From assembly GCA_963662965.1 (NCBI GenBank), contig OY759970.1:4712001-4776000 (forward strand): a DNA stretch of 64,000 nucleotides. Reading direction: 5' to 3'. The first letter of the stretch is position 1; each line of letters begins with the position of its first letter. The position numbers and the translations under genes were made by a program. Source of the stretch: DTWD01 sp963662965 (GTDB taxonomy: Bacteria; Acidobacteriota; Vicinamibacteria; Vicinamibacterales; UBA8438). Positions 8,173 to 16,454 of the stretch are shown piece after piece. Below the pieces are notes generated by a model. The model was given only the letters and a program-made list of their open reading frames with translations, was not told where the DNA came from and ran no database searches.

Positions 8173-8196
8173 CACAATCCTGCTACCATTAGGCCG

Positions 8197-9369
8197 ATGC
8201 GGCGCCTATTCGTCGGATCCCTCGTCCTTTCGATCGGCATGGCCGGCGTGTTCCTCTATGTCGGCGTCACTCGCGACCGCGAGTACCGGAGCCTCGTCGC
8301 CGCTGGCGACCAGGCCCTCCTCGACGAACAGCAGCTTATGGCGATCGAGGCGTATAGCGGCGCGATCGCGCTCGATCGCGACCTCATGCTCGCCTATCTC
8401 AAGCGCGGAGAGACCTACCGTGCGCTCGGCGACAACCAAGCCGCGCTTCGCGACCTGTCGATGGCTTCCCGCCTGGATCCGAATGCGACCCGCCCGCTCG
8501 AGCAACTCGGCGACGCGCGGTACGCACTCGAGCAGTATGACGCGGCAGCGGATCATTACAACCGGTATCTCCAGATCGACGACCAGAACTCGCGGGTGCT
8601 CTACAAGCTCGCGCTCGTCCATCATCGCGAGAATCGCACCATGCGCGCAGTCGAGTTCCTCCAGCGGGCCGTCGACCTGGCACCGCGGTTCGCGGAGGCG
8701 CACTATTTGCTCGGCTTGGCGCTGCGCGAGAACACGCGCGCCGACGACGCGCGCGTGGCCCTCGAGCGTGCGGTTGAGCTCTCCCCCGGCTTTCTCGAAG
8801 CACGTGAGGCGCTGGCCGAGGTGTACGAGTCGCTGGGCGACACGCGTAGCGGTTTGCGACAGCTCGATGTTCTGGCTGCGCTCGACCGCGACCGGCCCGA
8901 CCGCCATATCACGCGCGGCCTGGCCTACGCCGAAGCGAGTCTGACCGACCTCGCGGTGGTCGCACTCGGGCGAGCGGCGGAGGAATATCCCGATCAGCCG
9001 CAAGTCTACGCGGCACTCGGACAGGTGTGGCTGGACGACCTGGAACGCTCGCGCGCTCCAGTGTCACTCAGTAAGGCGCTCGAAGCGCTACAGGCCATTC
9101 CGTTGACCTCGGCCTCGAGCCGCGCGTTGACGACTCTTGGGCGCGCACTCCGCCTGGACGGTGATCTCGATGAATCTCGCCGAGTGCTTCGGCTGGCCGT
9201 CGAGCGCTACCCCCTCGAGCCCGATGCGTTTCGGCTACTCGCTAATCTCGAAGACTTGTATTTCAACGACGAATTCGCGGCGCGTCTTCGCCAGCAGTAC
9301 GCGCGCTTGACCGGTCACGAGCCGGCGCCGCCTCGACCGATCCTAACCGAACTGCGTCCGGCGCTCTGA
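8197..9369 (+). CDS. Membrane-anchored TPR-repeat protein
   Basis: 390 residues from ATG 8197. An N-terminal hydrophobic segment (LFVGSLVLSIGMAGVFLYVG, about 4-23) anchors it or acts as an uncleaved signal. The rest is built of 34-residue TPR helices, with recurring A/G/Y patterns such as AIEAYSGAIALDRDLMLAYL, ALRDLSMASRLDPNATRPLE and YDAAADHYNRYLQIDDQNSR, at least nine units to about residue 360. TPR arrays are protein-protein scaffolds, and no enzymatic domain is seen. It is divergent from the sigma gene with 133 bp between. The following SpmA-SpmB gene starts 44 bp after its stop, so the two may share a transcript. Confidence 0.8.
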   Translation: MRRLFVGSLVLSIGMAGVFLYVGVTRDREYRSLVAAGDQALLDEQQLMAIEAYSGAIALDRDLMLAYLKRGETYRALGDNQAALRDLSMASRLDPNATRPLEQLGDARYALEQYDAAADHYNRYLQIDDQNSRVLYKLALVHHRENRTMRAVEFLQRAVDLAPRFAEAHYLLGLALRENTRADDARVALERAVELSPGFLEAREALAEVYESLGDTRSGLRQLDVLAALDRDRPDRHITRGLAYAEASLTDLAVVALGRAAEEYPDQPQVYAALGQVWLDDLERSRAPVSLSKALEALQAIPLTSASSRALTTLGRALRLDGDLDESRRVLRLAVERYPLEPDAFRLLANLEDLYFNDEFAARLRQQYARLTGHEPAPPRPILTELRPAL

Positions 9370-9413
9370 CACGCCCGTCATTCCGAGCCATGCCCGCGGC
9401 ACACGCCTGATCC

Positions 9414-10733
9414 ATGCTCAACGGCCTCTTCGTCACGGTGACGCTCGGCTCCGTCGTCCTGGCCGCGTTCACCGGTCAGATGGAAGCGTTAACGGACGGC
9501 GTCCTGACGTCAGCCAGCAACGCCGTCGAGCTGGCCATCGGACTCGTTGGCTCGATGACGTTCTTTCTCGGGCTGATGAAGGTCGTCGAGGACGCCGGGG
9601 CGATGGACTCGATTGCCCGTGCGGTCAGGCCTCTCATGCGATTTCTGTTTCCCAGCATTCCGAGCGGAAGCCCCGCCATCGGCGCCATCGTCATGAACAT
9701 GTCGGCCAACATGCTCGGGCTGGTGAACGCCGCGACGCCGTTCGGCATCAGGGCGATGCAGGAGCTCGACAAGCTCAACAGCCGGCCGGGCACCGCGACG
9801 AATGCGATGGCGATGTTTCTCGCGATCAACACGTCGGCGCTCGCGATCTTGCCGTCAGGGATGATCGCGCTCCGGGTTTCCCTCGGCTCCGAAGATCCGG
9901 CCGGCATCTTCTTCACCACCTGGTTCGCCAGCGGCTGCGCCACGGTGATGGCCATCGCGGCCGCCACCCTGCTCGCCCGTCTCCCCGTGGTTCACACGAC
10001 GGAGCCTCCAACTGTCGAACCCGCGTCACCTAGCGGCGAGACGACGGTCAGCCCCGGCGACCCGGTTCCCTCTCATACTGCCGACGCCAGCGCCAGCGGG
10101 CCAACGCTCGGTCGGCTCTGGGCCGGTCGGCTGTTCTGGATTGTCCTCCTCGTCCTTGCCGTTCGTCACATCACCTCGCGTCTCGGCTCCGAGCCGACAC
10201 TCGAGGTGATTCGGAGTGTCATGTCGTTTTGGAGCATCCCTCTGGTCGTGGCGGTGATGATTGCCTACGGATGGGTGCGGCGCGTCCGCGTCTATGAGTC
10301 GCTGGTCGAGGGTGGCAAGCAGGGCTTTCAGGTGGCGCTTCGGATTATCCCGTTCCTCGTCGCGATCCTCGTCATGGTCGGCATGTTCCGGGCGTCTGGG
10401 GGACTCGACATCCTGGTCCGCTTTCTCGCGCCGATCACGGCGCTCATCGGGATGCCGGCCGAGGTGCTCCCACTGGCGATGCTCCGCCCGCTGACCGGGT
10501 CGGGGGCGTTCGGCGTAGCGGCCGAAACGATGCAGGCGCACGGTCCGGATTCGCTCATCGGCTACATGGCCGGGACCTTTACCGGCAGTACCGAAACAAC
10601 CTTCTACACCCTTGCGGTCTACTACGGCGCGATCGGTGTTCGCGTCACGCGCCATACGGTACCCGCGTGCCTGGCCGCCGACGTGACCGGCATCCTCGCC
10701 GCGACGTTCATCGTCAACTTGGTGTTCGGGTAA
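9414..10733 (+). CDS. SpmA-SpmB fusion (nucleoside recognition/Gate domain membrane protein)
   Basis: 439 residues. The N-terminal half (AIGLVGSMTFFLGLMKVVEDAG, FPSIPSGSPAIGAIVMNMSANMLGL, FGIRAMQELDKLN) matches SpmA. After a Ser/Pro/Thr linker (about 195-235) the C-terminal half (RIIPFLVAILVMVGMFRASG, MLRPLTGSGAFGVAAE, TFTGSTETTFYTLAVYYG) matches SpmB. In Bacillus the two separate proteins act in spore core dehydration. In non-spore-formers the fusion is common and its transport role is unknown. About nine to ten TM segments are predicted by eye. No sporulation genes are nearby, so the spore-related name should not be read as function. Confidence 0.88.
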   Translation: MLNGLFVTVTLGSVVLAAFTGQMEALTDGVLTSASNAVELAIGLVGSMTFFLGLMKVVEDAGAMDSIARAVRPLMRFLFPSIPSGSPAIGAIVMNMSANMLGLVNAATPFGIRAMQELDKLNSRPGTATNAMAMFLAINTSALAILPSGMIALRVSLGSEDPAGIFFTTWFASGCATVMAIAAATLLARLPVVHTTEPPTVEPASPSGETTVSPGDPVPSHTADASASGPTLGRLWAGRLFWIVLLVLAVRHITSRLGSEPTLEVIRSVMSFWSIPLVVAVMIAYGWVRRVRVYESLVEGGKQGFQVALRIIPFLVAILVMVGMFRASGGLDILVRFLAPITALIGMPAEVLPLAMLRPLTGSGAFGVAAETMQAHGPDSLIGYMAGTFTGSTETTFYTLAVYYGAIGVRVTRHTVPACLAADVTGILAATFIVNLVFG

Positions 10734-10748
10734 CGTCGGATCTGTCGT

Positions 10749-11123
10749 TCAGTAATCGATCTCGACGAAGCCCTCTGCGGCCGTCCATTGGATGCGCGTG
10801 GACGGCAGGTATCCACCTCCGCCTTCACCATCGGCGTAGACGTAGACTAGGATCTCCGCGTATCGATCTTGGAGTGGCTCCACGAGTGCGCGCGCAACCT
10901 CGGACGAGGTCTCGAGGTCGACCACCTCGACCTCGATCGTGAAGACGTCGAGCGCCGTCGCCATCTTGACGATACGCCAGGCGTCATTGACGACGGCGGG
11001 GCCGTCGGGCGGAACCCGGGGAGAGAACGTGCCGTCGACGGCCGCCTCGTGACATCCAGCGAGCCCCCAGACGAGCACTACCGCACCAACCGCGACGGTC
11101 CAGCGTGGTCTGCACCTAAGCAT
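10749..11123 (-). CDS. Small lipoprotein of unknown function
   Basis: 124 residues from ATG 11123; the open frame further upstream runs through repeat DNA. The signal peptide ends in lipobox LAGC (Cys24). The mature part (DAWRIVKMATALDVFTIEVEVVDL, ARALVEPLQDRYAEILVYVYADGEG) looks like one alpha/beta domain, and the sequence ends EGFVEIDY. No family was recognised. Its 3' end converges on the SpmA-SpmB gene (15 bp apart), and a dispersed repeat sits directly upstream of its start. Confidence 0.65.
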   Translation of the reverse strand: MLRCRPRWTVAVGAVVLVWGLAGCHEAAVDGTFSPRVPPDGPAVVNDAWRIVKMATALDVFTIEVEVVDLETSSEVARALVEPLQDRYAEILVYVYADGEGGGGYLPSTRIQWTAAEGFVEIDY

Positions 11124-11125
11124 TA

Positions 11126-11215
11126 TTAGACGGGACCTGCGGCCCCGAACCCCGCCGCCGGAGCTAGCCGAGGCCAGGCGCCGCTCCGGCGAAGGCGCGC
11201 ACGTGCGCGCCCTGA
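11126..11215 (+). repeat. Dispersed GC-rich repeat, copy 3
   Basis: TTAGACGGGACCTGCGGCCC, then CGAACCCCGCCGCCGG and ACGTGCGCGCCCTGATCATA. It shares the start block and the GTGCGCGCCCT block with copies 1 and 8. It lies between the GlcG-like stop and the lipoprotein start. Confidence 0.7.
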
Positions 11216-11263
11216 TCATAAGTCGGGCGACCGAGCGTCGTGGGGCGATACTCTTACGGGCGC

Positions 11264-11689
11264 CTAGGCCAGGGTCTTCAGGAACGCGTCGATTCCGGCC
11301 TGCGCCACCACCTCGTCTTGATCCGGCGAACCTGAGCTGCAGCCAACGCCGCCCACGATCTGCTCGTCGACGAAGAGCGGCAGCCCCCCAGCCACGATCA
11401 TGAACCTGCCTTGATTGCTGACGTGAATGCCAAACGCCGGACCGCCTGGTCCACTCACCTCGCCGTACGCCCGGGTTGAGCGCCGCGCCGCGGCCGCCGT
11501 GAATGACTTACTGATCGCGATGTCGATGCTGGTGATCCGACCATCGTCCATCCTGTGGAACATCAACAGGCTGCCGCTGTCATCGGTGATTGCTATGTCC
11601 ATGTCGACGCCGATGTTGAGCGCCTTCGCCTCCGCCCCCGCCATGATGACGCGGGCGTCATCGAGGGTAAGTTTTTGCATCGTCTTCAT
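11264..11689 (-). CDS. GlcG/HbpS family (DUF336) protein
   Basis: 141 residues, full length for the family. Signatures are LTLDDARVIMAGAEAKALN, VAITDDSGSLLMFHRMDD-type strand (here MDIAITDDSGSLLMFHRMD), SISKSFTAAAARRST-like helix, and the Gly-rich end VAGGLPLFVDEQIVGGVGCS ... QDEVVAQAGIDAFLK. Members include GlcG of glycolate operons and the haem-sensing HbpS of Streptomyces. Many are small cytosolic or secreted proteins of unclear role. No signal peptide is visible. Dispersed repeats flank it on both sides, so it appears monocistronic. Confidence 0.9.
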   Translation of the reverse strand: MKTMQKLTLDDARVIMAGAEAKALNIGVDMDIAITDDSGSLLMFHRMDDGRITSIDIAISKSFTAAAARRSTRAYGEVSGPGGPAFGIHVSNQGRFMIVAGGLPLFVDEQIVGGVGCSSGSPDQDEVVAQAGIDAFLKTLA

Positions 11690-11702
11690 TTAGTCCTCCA
11701 AC

Positions 11703-11800
11703 TCAGATGGGCCTACTGCCCCAAACCCCGTCGCGGGGCATCGGGGCTCCACGAGCGAGGGAGCCAGGCGGTCTAATCTTAGGGCGATATTCCCCCAGTC
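11703..11800 (+). repeat. Dispersed GC-rich repeat, copy 4
   Basis: TCAGATGGGCCTACTGCCCC, AAACCCCGTCGCGGGGCAT, GAGGGAGCCAGGCGGTCTAA and AGGGCGATATTCCCCCAG. The last two blocks recur in copy 2. It sits between divergent start sites, upstream of both the GlcG-like gene and the MBL gene. Confidence 0.65.
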
Positions 11801-11856
11801 TAAACGTGGTCACCTGATAAAGTGTCGGCAACCAAATAGGAGTCCTAGGAGGTCTC

Positions 11857-13482
11857 ATGCCCCGCCGTCAGATGCTCGCCACCCTCCTGGCCGCCGCGCT
11901 GGCGACGGCTGCTCTCACCGCGCAGGAGCTCGCGCCCGGGTTCGTCGACCCCGAGCCGATTCTTCGCGCCGCGCGCGACGCGATCGGAACAGACGATTTG
12001 CGGTGCGTCACCATTAGCGGGAGCGGCCTCTATGCCGGGATGGTTGGGCAGCAGCGCCATCATGGCTACGAGGTCGACTGGCCACGCGGCGCCGCACTGA
12101 ACAACTACACACGCACGATGAACTGGGACGCCGGGACGATGTCCGAGGCGTTCGACCGTGAGCCGGGCCAGAACCCGGCATCCTGGCGGTGGGGACAGGG
12201 CTGGTCTGGCGGCACCCCGGTACAATCACACAACCGCCAGCGATTTTTTGTCAACGGGAATGTCGGCTGGCATCAGGACGGCCCGAACGGGCGCCCGGTG
12301 GCCGCGCATCCAGACGACGCCGAACGATGGCAACTCGACATCTGGATCAATCCGCACGGGTTTCTCAAAGCCGCACAGCTCCCCGGCGCGAATCCGCACG
12401 CCACCTGGCGGTGGGAGCTCGGCGAGATGGGGCGCGACGGCGCGACGTTCAAGCCGGAGAAGATGTACATCGTGTCGATCAACATGCTCGGCAAGTACCG
12501 CGTCGACGCCACGATCAACAGCCAGAACATGTTGCAACGGATCCACACCTGGGTGCCGGATCCGGTGCTCGGTGACTTCAACTACGAGCATGAGTTCACG
12601 AATGCCAGCTATCTCGATCTTGGCAATGGAATTCGCTTCCCAACCGGATGGCACAGTCACGCTGGCTGGGACGACAACTACCAAGCCCAGAGTATCAATG
12701 CCGGTCACAATCAATTCGGCGGTACGCTCGACACCATCGTCGCTAACGACTGTGGCGACGCCATCGACGTTCCCGCCCAGGTCCAGCAGGCGACGTTCCC
12801 CCTCGCCCTCGACACGGATCGGCTGGCCGACGGCGTCTGGCTCCTCGGCGGCGCGTCGCACAACAGCGTAGCGGTTGAATTCGATAACTACGTCGCGGTG
12901 GTCGAGGCGCCGATCGACGAGGCCCGGAGCCTGGCCGTCATTGACGAGGTGGTCCGACTCGTGCCCGGCAAGCCGATCCGCTTTCTGATTAACACGCATC
13001 AGCACCACGACCACATCGGTGGTCTGCGGACGTACATGCACGTCGGTGCGACCATCGTGACCCACTGGAAGAACTACGACTTCTACACCCGCGATGTGTT
13101 GAACTACGCGCCGCGCACGCTCGCGCCCGACATGGTCTCCCTCTGGCCCCCAACCGAGCTGGCCGAGGGCTACCAATACGAGGTCGTGCGGGAGAACTAC
13201 TGGCTACACGACGGGCAGTCGATGCACGTGTCCTACGTGCACCCGCTGCGCCACGTGGAAGGGATGCTGGTCGCGTACCTCCCGAACGAGCGGATCTTGA
13301 TCGAAGGCGACCTCTACGATCCGCCACGCCCTGGCGCCCCGGGACCGGCCACGCCCACCGCCGACCACCGGAGCCTGGTGACCCACGTGACCCGCCTGGG
13401 CCTCGATGTCGACACGATTGTCCCGATCCATGGCGACCCGGTGCCGTGGAGTCGGTTTGAGGAGTTCGTCAACGAAAATTAG
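11857..13482 (+). CDS. Secreted metallo-beta-lactamase fold hydrolase with long N-terminal domain
   Basis: 541 residues from ATG 11857 with AGGAGGTCTC just upstream. Signal peptide LATLLAAALATAALTAQ. Residues 25-310 form an unusual beta-rich N-terminal domain seen in several environmental MBL proteins. The MBL domain follows: NTHQHHDHIGG (His381, His383, Asp385, His386), then VSYVHPLRHVEGMLVAYLP, IEGDLYDPP (metal-bridging Asp) and PIHGDPVPW (last His). The zinc set is complete, so activity is plausible; the substrate is unknown. 18 bp separate it from the next gene start, which is a related-context propeller now disrupted by an IS. Confidence 0.85.
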   Translation: MPRRQMLATLLAAALATAALTAQELAPGFVDPEPILRAARDAIGTDDLRCVTISGSGLYAGMVGQQRHHGYEVDWPRGAALNNYTRTMNWDAGTMSEAFDREPGQNPASWRWGQGWSGGTPVQSHNRQRFFVNGNVGWHQDGPNGRPVAAHPDDAERWQLDIWINPHGFLKAAQLPGANPHATWRWELGEMGRDGATFKPEKMYIVSINMLGKYRVDATINSQNMLQRIHTWVPDPVLGDFNYEHEFTNASYLDLGNGIRFPTGWHSHAGWDDNYQAQSINAGHNQFGGTLDTIVANDCGDAIDVPAQVQQATFPLALDTDRLADGVWLLGGASHNSVAVEFDNYVAVVEAPIDEARSLAVIDEVVRLVPGKPIRFLINTHQHHDHIGGLRTYMHVGATIVTHWKNYDFYTRDVLNYAPRTLAPDMVSLWPPTELAEGYQYEVVRENYWLHDGQSMHVSYVHPLRHVEGMLVAYLPNERILIEGDLYDPPRPGAPGPATPTADHRSLVTHVTRLGLDVDTIVPIHGDPVPWSRFEEFVNEN

Positions 13483-14045
13483 TCGGAAGGGAAAACGACC
13501 ATGCGCCATCCGCGGCTTTGTCTAAGTGTGGGTCTCACTCTGATGCTGCTCGCCGCCTCGGCGTCCGCGCAGCAAGGCACCGCAACCGACGTGCTCGCCG
13601 GTGATATCACGGCGTTCATAGACGCCGTCAGCGACCGCCCCCTCCGGGTCATCGACGTCGACGACTACCGCGTCGACGTCTACGGCGTGTTTCGGCCGAA
13701 GGCATTTCCTCGCGGCGCGTACCTTGCGATGATGGATGGCAATGGCCGCGTCTGGATCACGCAGTATGTCCGACCGAACGACGTCCCCGGCTGGTGTCTC
13801 GACGGCTCTGAGCATCCGTCGGCCAAGTACTACCCGATCCAGCACCGCGCCGAATCGCGACAGATCTCCTACTACGACCCCGACACCGAGAAGTTCGTCC
13901 TGATCGACACCTGCTACTTCACGCATCATTGCAGTTCGCCGACGACGCGAACGATACGCTCTGGTTGAGCGGATCGACCGAGGCTATTGGCTAGCTGATC
14001 ACCCGCCTCTACGACGAGACGGGTGATGAACAAACGTCGCAGGGG

Positions 14046-14053
14046 TGGTGCCA
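14046..14053. repeat. Left target-site duplication of the IS
   Basis: TGGTGCCA directly precedes the IS end and is repeated exactly at 15488-15495. Eight to nine bp is the size expected for IS256-family insertions. Confidence 0.88.
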
Positions 14054-15487
14054 GGGGATGTCCCGTGCGCTGTTGAAATTCAACGGCGGCTCGGTTCACG
14101 ACTACGCGACCATCGCTGACGATTCCCCGAGACCCAGCCGCGCGTCACGCGCCCGGAGGGCGGCGACGAGCGCCGGCATATCTTGACATCCTTTGACCCG
14201 GCGGAACCCCTTCGCGGCTTCGAGCACGCCGGCGGCCACCCACCGCAGCACCATCGTCCCACCGCGCCAGCGTTTCACATTGCGCTTCACATGGCGCGTG
14301 CGGCTGAGCAGACTCTCGATGGCGTTCGTGGTGGCGAGCGATCGTTGGAGGCGTTCCGACAGGCCCAAGCCGAGCACGGTCAGCGTCTCGTCGAGGCCTT
14401 CTCGGACGCTCGCGGCCGCACTCGGGTGGTCGGTGTCCAAGCGGCGAGCCAGGTCCTGCAGCAGTCGTTTCGCCGTCTTGACGGTGGCGTTCGTGTAGGC
14501 GCGGGTAAGGATTGCCTTCACCCACGGACGTTGTGCCTCGGGGAGATGCTCCAGGATGTTCCGGCCCTTGTGCACTTGACACCGCTGCACCACGGCGGCC
14601 CGGCCGAACGTCTGGGTCACCGCCGTCTCGAGGGCCTTCGCCCCATCGACGATCACCAGGAGGCTCCGGTCGGTGCGCAGCCCGCGACTCGCAAGATTGG
14701 TCAACAGGCCCTGACAGACCGTCGCATTCTCCGTGGCTCCTTCCCAGAGGCCGAGCGGGTGTTTGGTCCCCGTTGTGTCGATGCCCAGCGCCACCACGAT
14801 ACAGTGCCCGCCGACCTGGACCCCATCGATCAGCAGCACCGCCAGGTCCAGCGCGTCGAGCGGTGTCGCGCGCCACGCGTCCAGCTGCGCCTGGGTCTGC
14901 GCCACAAAGCGTCGACTGACCGCACTCTTGCTGGTGCCCCGCGTCGTGATGTTCGCGCCCAGCGGTTCGAGACTCCGCGCATATTGGCGGGTCGCCACGC
15001 CGATGAGCATCTGGTCGACGACGCGCCGGTTCAGCGGGTCCGCGTCCGTGAACGCCTGGGCCGTGGGCAGCGGCACCTCCATGCCGTCGCGCCGCACTCG
15101 GGGCCGACGGATCGCGACTTTATGCCCGCCCAGGACGACTTGGCTCGGAGCATGGCCGGCGCGATACGCGTGCCGGGCCGGCTGATGCGCATACCGGGGG
15201 CCACACACGGCAGCCCGATCTTCTTCGAGCATCGCCTCGAGCACCCGTAAGCCAGACGCGATGACCAGCTCCTGCAGCTCGGCCTGTGCATCGATGAGGA
15301 TGTCAACCAACGGCAAGTGGCGCGACGCCGGGGATGCCGATTGGCGACGACGAGGGACTGTGTGAGACTGCTTCTTCATGGCGGCTCCTTTGCTGGGAGG
15401 CTTTCACCTCGGTTTAGTCACCGGTCGTATAGCACGACCAGTGAAGGAGCCGCCGCTTCAAATTTCAACAGCTACTGGGACATCCCC
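14054..15487. mobile_element. IS256-family insertion sequence (1434 bp)
   Basis: Bounded by inverted ends. The left end begins GGGGATGTCCC, four mismatched bases, then GCTGTTGAAATT. The right end read inward begins GGGGATGTCCC, four bases, then GCTGTTGAAATT, so 23 of about 27 positions match. It carries one transposase gene on the minus strand and is flanked by an 8-bp duplication. It interrupts the lyase-like pseudogene in the codons following its GWC motif. Confidence 0.92.
14102..15379 (-). CDS. IS256-family (mutator-type) DDE transposase
   Basis: 425 residues from ATG 15379, preceded by AAGGAG. The mutator-type catalytic triad is visible as Asp185 (LLIDGVQVG), Asp245 (LVIVDGAKAL) and Glu355 (TTNAIESLLSRTRHVKRNVKRW). 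The conserved CQVHKGRNILEHLP lies between. The frame is intact from terminus to terminus, so the element may be recently active. A long open frame antisense to it (14183-15250) is a codon-composition shadow. Confidence 0.95.
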   Translation of the reverse strand: MKKQSHTVPRRRQSASPASRHLPLVDILIDAQAELQELVIASGLRVLEAMLEEDRAAVCGPRYAHQPARHAYRAGHAPSQVVLGGHKVAIRRPRVRRDGMEVPLPTAQAFTDADPLNRRVVDQMLIGVATRQYARSLEPLGANITTRGTSKSAVSRRFVAQTQAQLDAWRATPLDALDLAVLLIDGVQVGGHCIVVALGIDTTGTKHPLGLWEGATENATVCQGLLTNLASRGLRTDRSLLVIVDGAKALETAVTQTFGRAAVVQRCQVHKGRNILEHLPEAQRPWVKAILTRAYTNATVKTAKRLLQDLARRLDTDHPSAAASVREGLDETLTVLGLGLSERLQRSLATTNAIESLLSRTRHVKRNVKRWRGGTMVLRWVAAGVLEAAKGFRRVKGCQDMPALVAALRARDARLGLGESSAMVA

Positions 15488-15495
15488 TGGTGCCA
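15488..15495. repeat. Right target-site duplication of the IS
   Basis: TGGTGCCA follows the right IS end and matches 14046-14053. The host gene frame resumes here as WCQTVIDTNGDG. Confidence 0.88.
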
Positions 15496-15788
15496 GACCG
15501 TGATCGACACGAACGGCGATGGCGTGATTAACAAGGCGTGGAACGAGCCGAACGGTGCGGGCGAAGTGGAGATGGACCCGACGCGGGACACCCGGGTTGG
15601 CAGCCTCGACAAGTTCGAACGCGCGTATGGGATCATCCCCCACCCGGATGGCTCGGTCTGGATCTCACGGCGGTTCCCGGTGCCGGGACAACTCGTCCGA
15701 CTCGAGCTTGGCGACGAGCCACCCGAAACGTGTAAGTCCGAGGTCTACGAACCACCGTACGATCCGAACGGGGATCCCAGCGCCTGGG

Positions 15789-15825
15789 GCTCGGCGGCAG
15801 CGGTCACATGGCAAGCTTCGACCGC
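15789..15825 (+). repeat. 37-bp direct repeat, copy 1 (inserted duplicate)
   Basis: GCTCGGCGGCAGCGGTCACA and the following 17 bases recur exactly at 15879-15915, offset by 90 bp. Comparison with the intact relative (39716 onward) shows that the second copy is in the native place, so this copy is the extra one. Confidence 0.85.
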
Positions 15826-15878
15826 TGCTACGGTCCCCGCGGGATCGATGTCCGCCGTCATGGGCTGATCTGAACGGC

Positions 15879-15915
15879 GCTCGGCGGCAGCGGTCACATG
15901 GCAAGCTTCGACCGC
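15879..15915 (+). repeat. 37-bp direct repeat, copy 2 (native position)
   Basis: Encodes the conserved LGGSGHMASFDR segment that precedes SKCA in the lyase-like protein. It is identical to 15789-15825. Confidence 0.85.
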
Positions 15916-16394
15916 AGCAAGTGCGCAGTGCTCAATGGACCAACCGCGACGGGTCAGCATTGTGCGGAAGGATGGACGCTGTATCAGACCCCGGGACCGC
16001 GGCTCAAGGGTCCGAGGGATCTGCTAACGCGGACTACCACTACTACAACTGAGTAGACCAGTTCGACGCGCTTGGTCCAGGCGAAAATGTTCCGATCGCC
16101 ACGGGGACAACCTCGGACGCACTGCTGGCGTTGCACCCGGAGACCGGCGAGTGGGTCGTCATGCGAGTACCGTACCCACTTGGCTTCTATAGTCGTGGCC
16201 TCGATGGCCGGATCGATGATCCGAATGCCGGGTGGAAGGGCCACGGCGTGTGGGCCAGCTTCAACACCGGCTCAACGTTCCACCTCGAAGGTTGCAAGGG
16301 GACGACGAGCGAGATCGTTCGGTTTCAGATCCGGCCAAATCCGCTGGCGGAGTAGCCCAAGCCCAGGGTGCGCCCGACGCGCCCCGCGGGCGCG

Positions 16395-16454
16395 GAGTGG
16401 GGCAATGGGGGCCCCACGAGTGCCCGAGACGGGGTTCGGGGCAGTAGGTCACCT
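16395..16454 (-). repeat. Dispersed GC-rich repeat, copy 5
   Basis: On the minus strand: TACTGCCCCGAACCCCGTCT then CGGGCACTCGTGGGGCCCCC. It sits between two convergent gene ends (pseudogene stop and SMP-30 stop). Confidence 0.75.

Larger units (their letters stand above)
13501..16355 (+). pseudogene. Virginiamycin B lyase-like beta-propeller gene, IS-interrupted and decayed
   Basis: Reading across frames gives a signal peptide (LTLMLLAASASAQQ) and propeller segments nearly parallel to the protein encoded at 38426-40198: GRVWITQYVRPNDVPGWC, SYYDPDTEKFVLIDTCY, DGSVWISRRFPVPGQLVRLE, YPLGFYSRGLDGRIDDPNAG and EIVRFQIRPNPLAE. Lesions are a missing T near 13929, TAG at 13992-13994 for Trp, an IS at 14054-15487, a 37-bp duplication, TGA at 15871-15873 for Trp and TGA at 16050-16052 for Trp. 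Unlike the relative it has no CxxCH at its N-terminus. The number of independent lesions makes this a real pseudogene. It was probably once co-transcribed with the upstream MBL gene. Confidence 0.9.

Noticed and set aside
9414..10733. Evidence for sporulation from SpmA/SpmB and SpoIVB-like genes
   Set aside because: Both families occur widely in non-spore-forming bacteria, and no other sporulation gene is present.
14183..15250. Open frame of 355 codons opposite the transposase
   Set aside because: The minus-strand frame has a full catalytic triad, whereas this one has low-complexity composition and no motif.
15871..16052. UGA codons where Trp is expected, suggesting UGA recoding
   Set aside because: Only this dead gene shows it. 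Intact genes use TGG for Trp and TGA as a stop (for example the DUF1552 and VOC genes), and a TAG replaces Trp at 13992 as well.
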